Assembly (NCBI GenBank): GCA_900542115.1
Contig: UQMC01000116.1
Span: 1-5,714, forward strand
DNA from: an uncultured Oscillibacter sp.
Lineage (GTDB): Bacteria > Bacillota > Clostridia > Oscillospirales > Oscillospiraceae
Length of the DNA: 5,714 bases
Reading direction: 5' to 3'
Shown piece after piece: positions 4,462-5,714 of the stretch. Made by a program: the position numbers and the translations under genes. Each line of letters starts with the position of its first letter. The first letter of the stretch is position 1. The notes beneath the pieces were generated by a model that saw nothing but the letters and a program-made list of their open reading frames with translations, was not told where the DNA came from and ran no database searches.

Positions 4462-5714
4462 ATGATACGGAAGCTGCGATGGCAGTTCGTGGGCGTGTGC
4501 ATGGCGCTGGTGCTGACGGTGCTGGCGGCGGTGTTCGCCGCCGCCTATCACGCGGTCCGGCAGAATATCGAGGACCTCAGCCGGCAGGTGCTCACGCAGG
4601 TTATCCGCGAGGACGGGAGCGGCTCTGCCCCCGGCGTATCGGTGGAGATCGGCGGGGACCGGCTGCTGCTGCCCTATTTCACAGTGAATATCTGGGGCGG
4701 CACGGCCTATATCACCGGCGGCACCTATGCCAATTTGGAGGATACAGACGCGCTGCGGGATATTCTCAGCCAATGTCTGGAGCAGAATCAGACGGAGGGT
4801 ACGGTGGAGGACTATCACCTCCGCTATCTCGTGGAGGATAACGGACTGTACCGCAAGCTGGCCTTTGTGGATATGTCCATGGAGCAGGCGACGCTGGCGC
4901 GGGTCATCCGTTCCTATCTGGTCATTGCGCTGGCGGCGCTGCTGGTGCTGCTGGGAATCGCCGCAGCGGCGTCCCGCTGGGTCACGCGGCCGGTGGAGCG
5001 GGCTTGGCGGCAGCAGCGGCAGTTCCTTTCCGATGCGTCCCACGAGCTGAAAACGCCGCTGACGGTGATTTTGTCCAACGCGGAGCTGCTGGAGGGGGCG
5101 GCGCTGCCGGAAAAGCCCGCCCGCTGGAGCGGCAATATTCGCTGTGAAGCGGAGCAGATGCGGACGCTGGTGGAGCAAATGCTGACGCTGGCCCGGGCGG
5201 ACAACGGTGTGCGTCCCGCCGCTATGGAGCCGGTGAATTTCAGCGATGTGGCGACGGAGTGCGTGCTGTCCTTTGAGCCGGTGGCCTTTGAGGCGGGCAA
5301 GCCGCTGGAGGACCATGTGGCGGAGGACGTTACGGTCACGGGAGATAGGGACCGCCTGCGGCATCTGATTTCCATTCTGCTGGACAACGCCGTGAAATAC
5401 GGCGCCCCCGGCGGCACCATCACGCTGACACTGGAGCGGACGGAGCGGCAGGCCCGCTTAACGGTGGCCAACCCCGGCGACCCCATTCCGCCGGAGCATC
5501 TGCCCCATCTTTTTGAGCGTTTTTACCGGGCAGACAGCTCCCGGGGGGAGCAGTCCGGCTTCGGTCTGGGATTGTCCATCGCCGACACCATTGCCCGGGA
5601 GCACAAGGGCAGCCTCCGGGCAGAAAGCGATGCGGTCTCCACCCGCTTTATCTTTACCTTACCATCAGTTGACAAGGGCAAACACGGTTTTTCGGAACTG
5701 AAACAACGTCCAGC
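4462..5714 (+). CDS. Sensor histidine kinase, 3' end beyond the window
   Basis: This membrane sensor kinase is the probable partner of the response regulator upstream. The frame is open for 417 codons with no stop before the window ends. Helix 1 (about 8-28) and helix 2 (about 151-170) bracket an extracytoplasmic domain of about 120 residues that I do not recognise. Almost no HAMP follows; a short linker (RPVERAWRQQRQ) leads directly to the H-box FLSDASHELKTP with phospho-acceptor His194. The ATPase domain shows the N-box LLDNAVKYG (Asn309), a G1 box reading ANPGDPIP with Asn337 where Asp is usual, the F-box LFERFYRAD and the G2 box GFGLGLSIA (366-374). VanS-type kinases also carry Asn at that site, so activity is expected. 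The domain normally ends near residue 400 (FTLP), yet the frame continues at least 17 residues. ATG 4462 follows GGGGAGG at 8 bases. Confidence 0.93.
   Translation, partial: MIRKLRWQFVGVCMALVLTVLAAVFAAAYHAVRQNIEDLSRQVLTQVIREDGSGSAPGVSVEIGGDRLLLPYFTVNIWGGTAYITGGTYANLEDTDALRDILSQCLEQNQTEGTVEDYHLRYLVEDNGLYRKLAFVDMSMEQATLARVIRSYLVIALAALLVLLGIAAAASRWVTRPVERAWRQQRQFLSDASHELKTPLTVILSNAELLEGAALPEKPARWSGNIRCEAEQMRTLVEQMLTLARADNGVRPAAMEPVNFSDVATECVLSFEPVAFEAGKPLEDHVAEDVTVTGDRDRLRHLISILLDNAVKYGAPGGTITLTLERTERQARLTVANPGDPIPPEHLPHLFERFYRADSSRGEQSGFGLGLSIADTIAREHKGSLRAESDAVSTRFIFTLPSVDKGKHGFSELKQRP

Noticed and set aside
3967..5364. Long antisense open frame of 465 codons opposite the regulator and kinase genes
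   Set aside because: Its product is a low-hydrophobicity run rich in Arg, His, Gln and Pro with no recognisable domain. It arises from GC-rich third positions of the two real genes on the other strand.

Overview
The window looks like chromosomal DNA from a GC-rich (roughly 60% by eye) low-GC-phylum relative, most likely a gut Oscillospiraceae/Clostridia member such as the Flavonifractor-Oscillibacter-Lawsonibacter group. This is inferred from strong AGGAGG-type ribosome binding sites, sigma-A-like promoters, GC-rich codon use and the protein families present. The genus is a guess. I see no rRNA, tRNA, CRISPR array, insertion sequence or phage gene.

The layout is divergent around a 198-bp control region (2483-2680). 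Leftward, a tight three-gene operon encodes a short GntR/YtrA-type repressor (2482-2117), an ABC ATPase of the YtrB type (2113-1418) and a six-helix ABC-2-like permease (1424-600). It ends at a strong intrinsic terminator (585-554). Beyond it, on the same strand, is a small membrane protein of the Sm_multidrug_ex/DedA-like family (537-67), whose ribosome binding site begins only about five bases after the terminator U-tract. A possible second terminator hairpin sits at the left edge (19-1).

Rightward, an extended -10 promoter (2591-2619) drives a membrane-anchored extracytoplasmic DUF4340 protein (2681-3709), an OmpR-family response regulator (3724-4401) and a sensor histidine kinase (4462 to the window end, 3' end cut off). 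The kinase is complete through its whole ATPase domain but has no stop codon before base 5714.

The GntR-ABC operon carries a perfect 8+8 bp palindrome (2502-2523) over its start site and the edge of its -10, the geometry of an autorepressor. By analogy with Bacillus YtrA, it may respond to cell-envelope stress. The DUF4340 protein and the two-component pair probably form one transcription unit, and DUF4340 could present or modulate a signal for the kinase outside the membrane. That is inference.

The points most worth a second look are an internal duplication in the DUF4340 protein, a terminator lodged in the leader of the small membrane-protein gene, and a four-copy TTTTCNNCA-like repeat next to a hairpin displaying the kinase Shine-Dalgarno in its loop. 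I found no clear evidence of a wholly new system.
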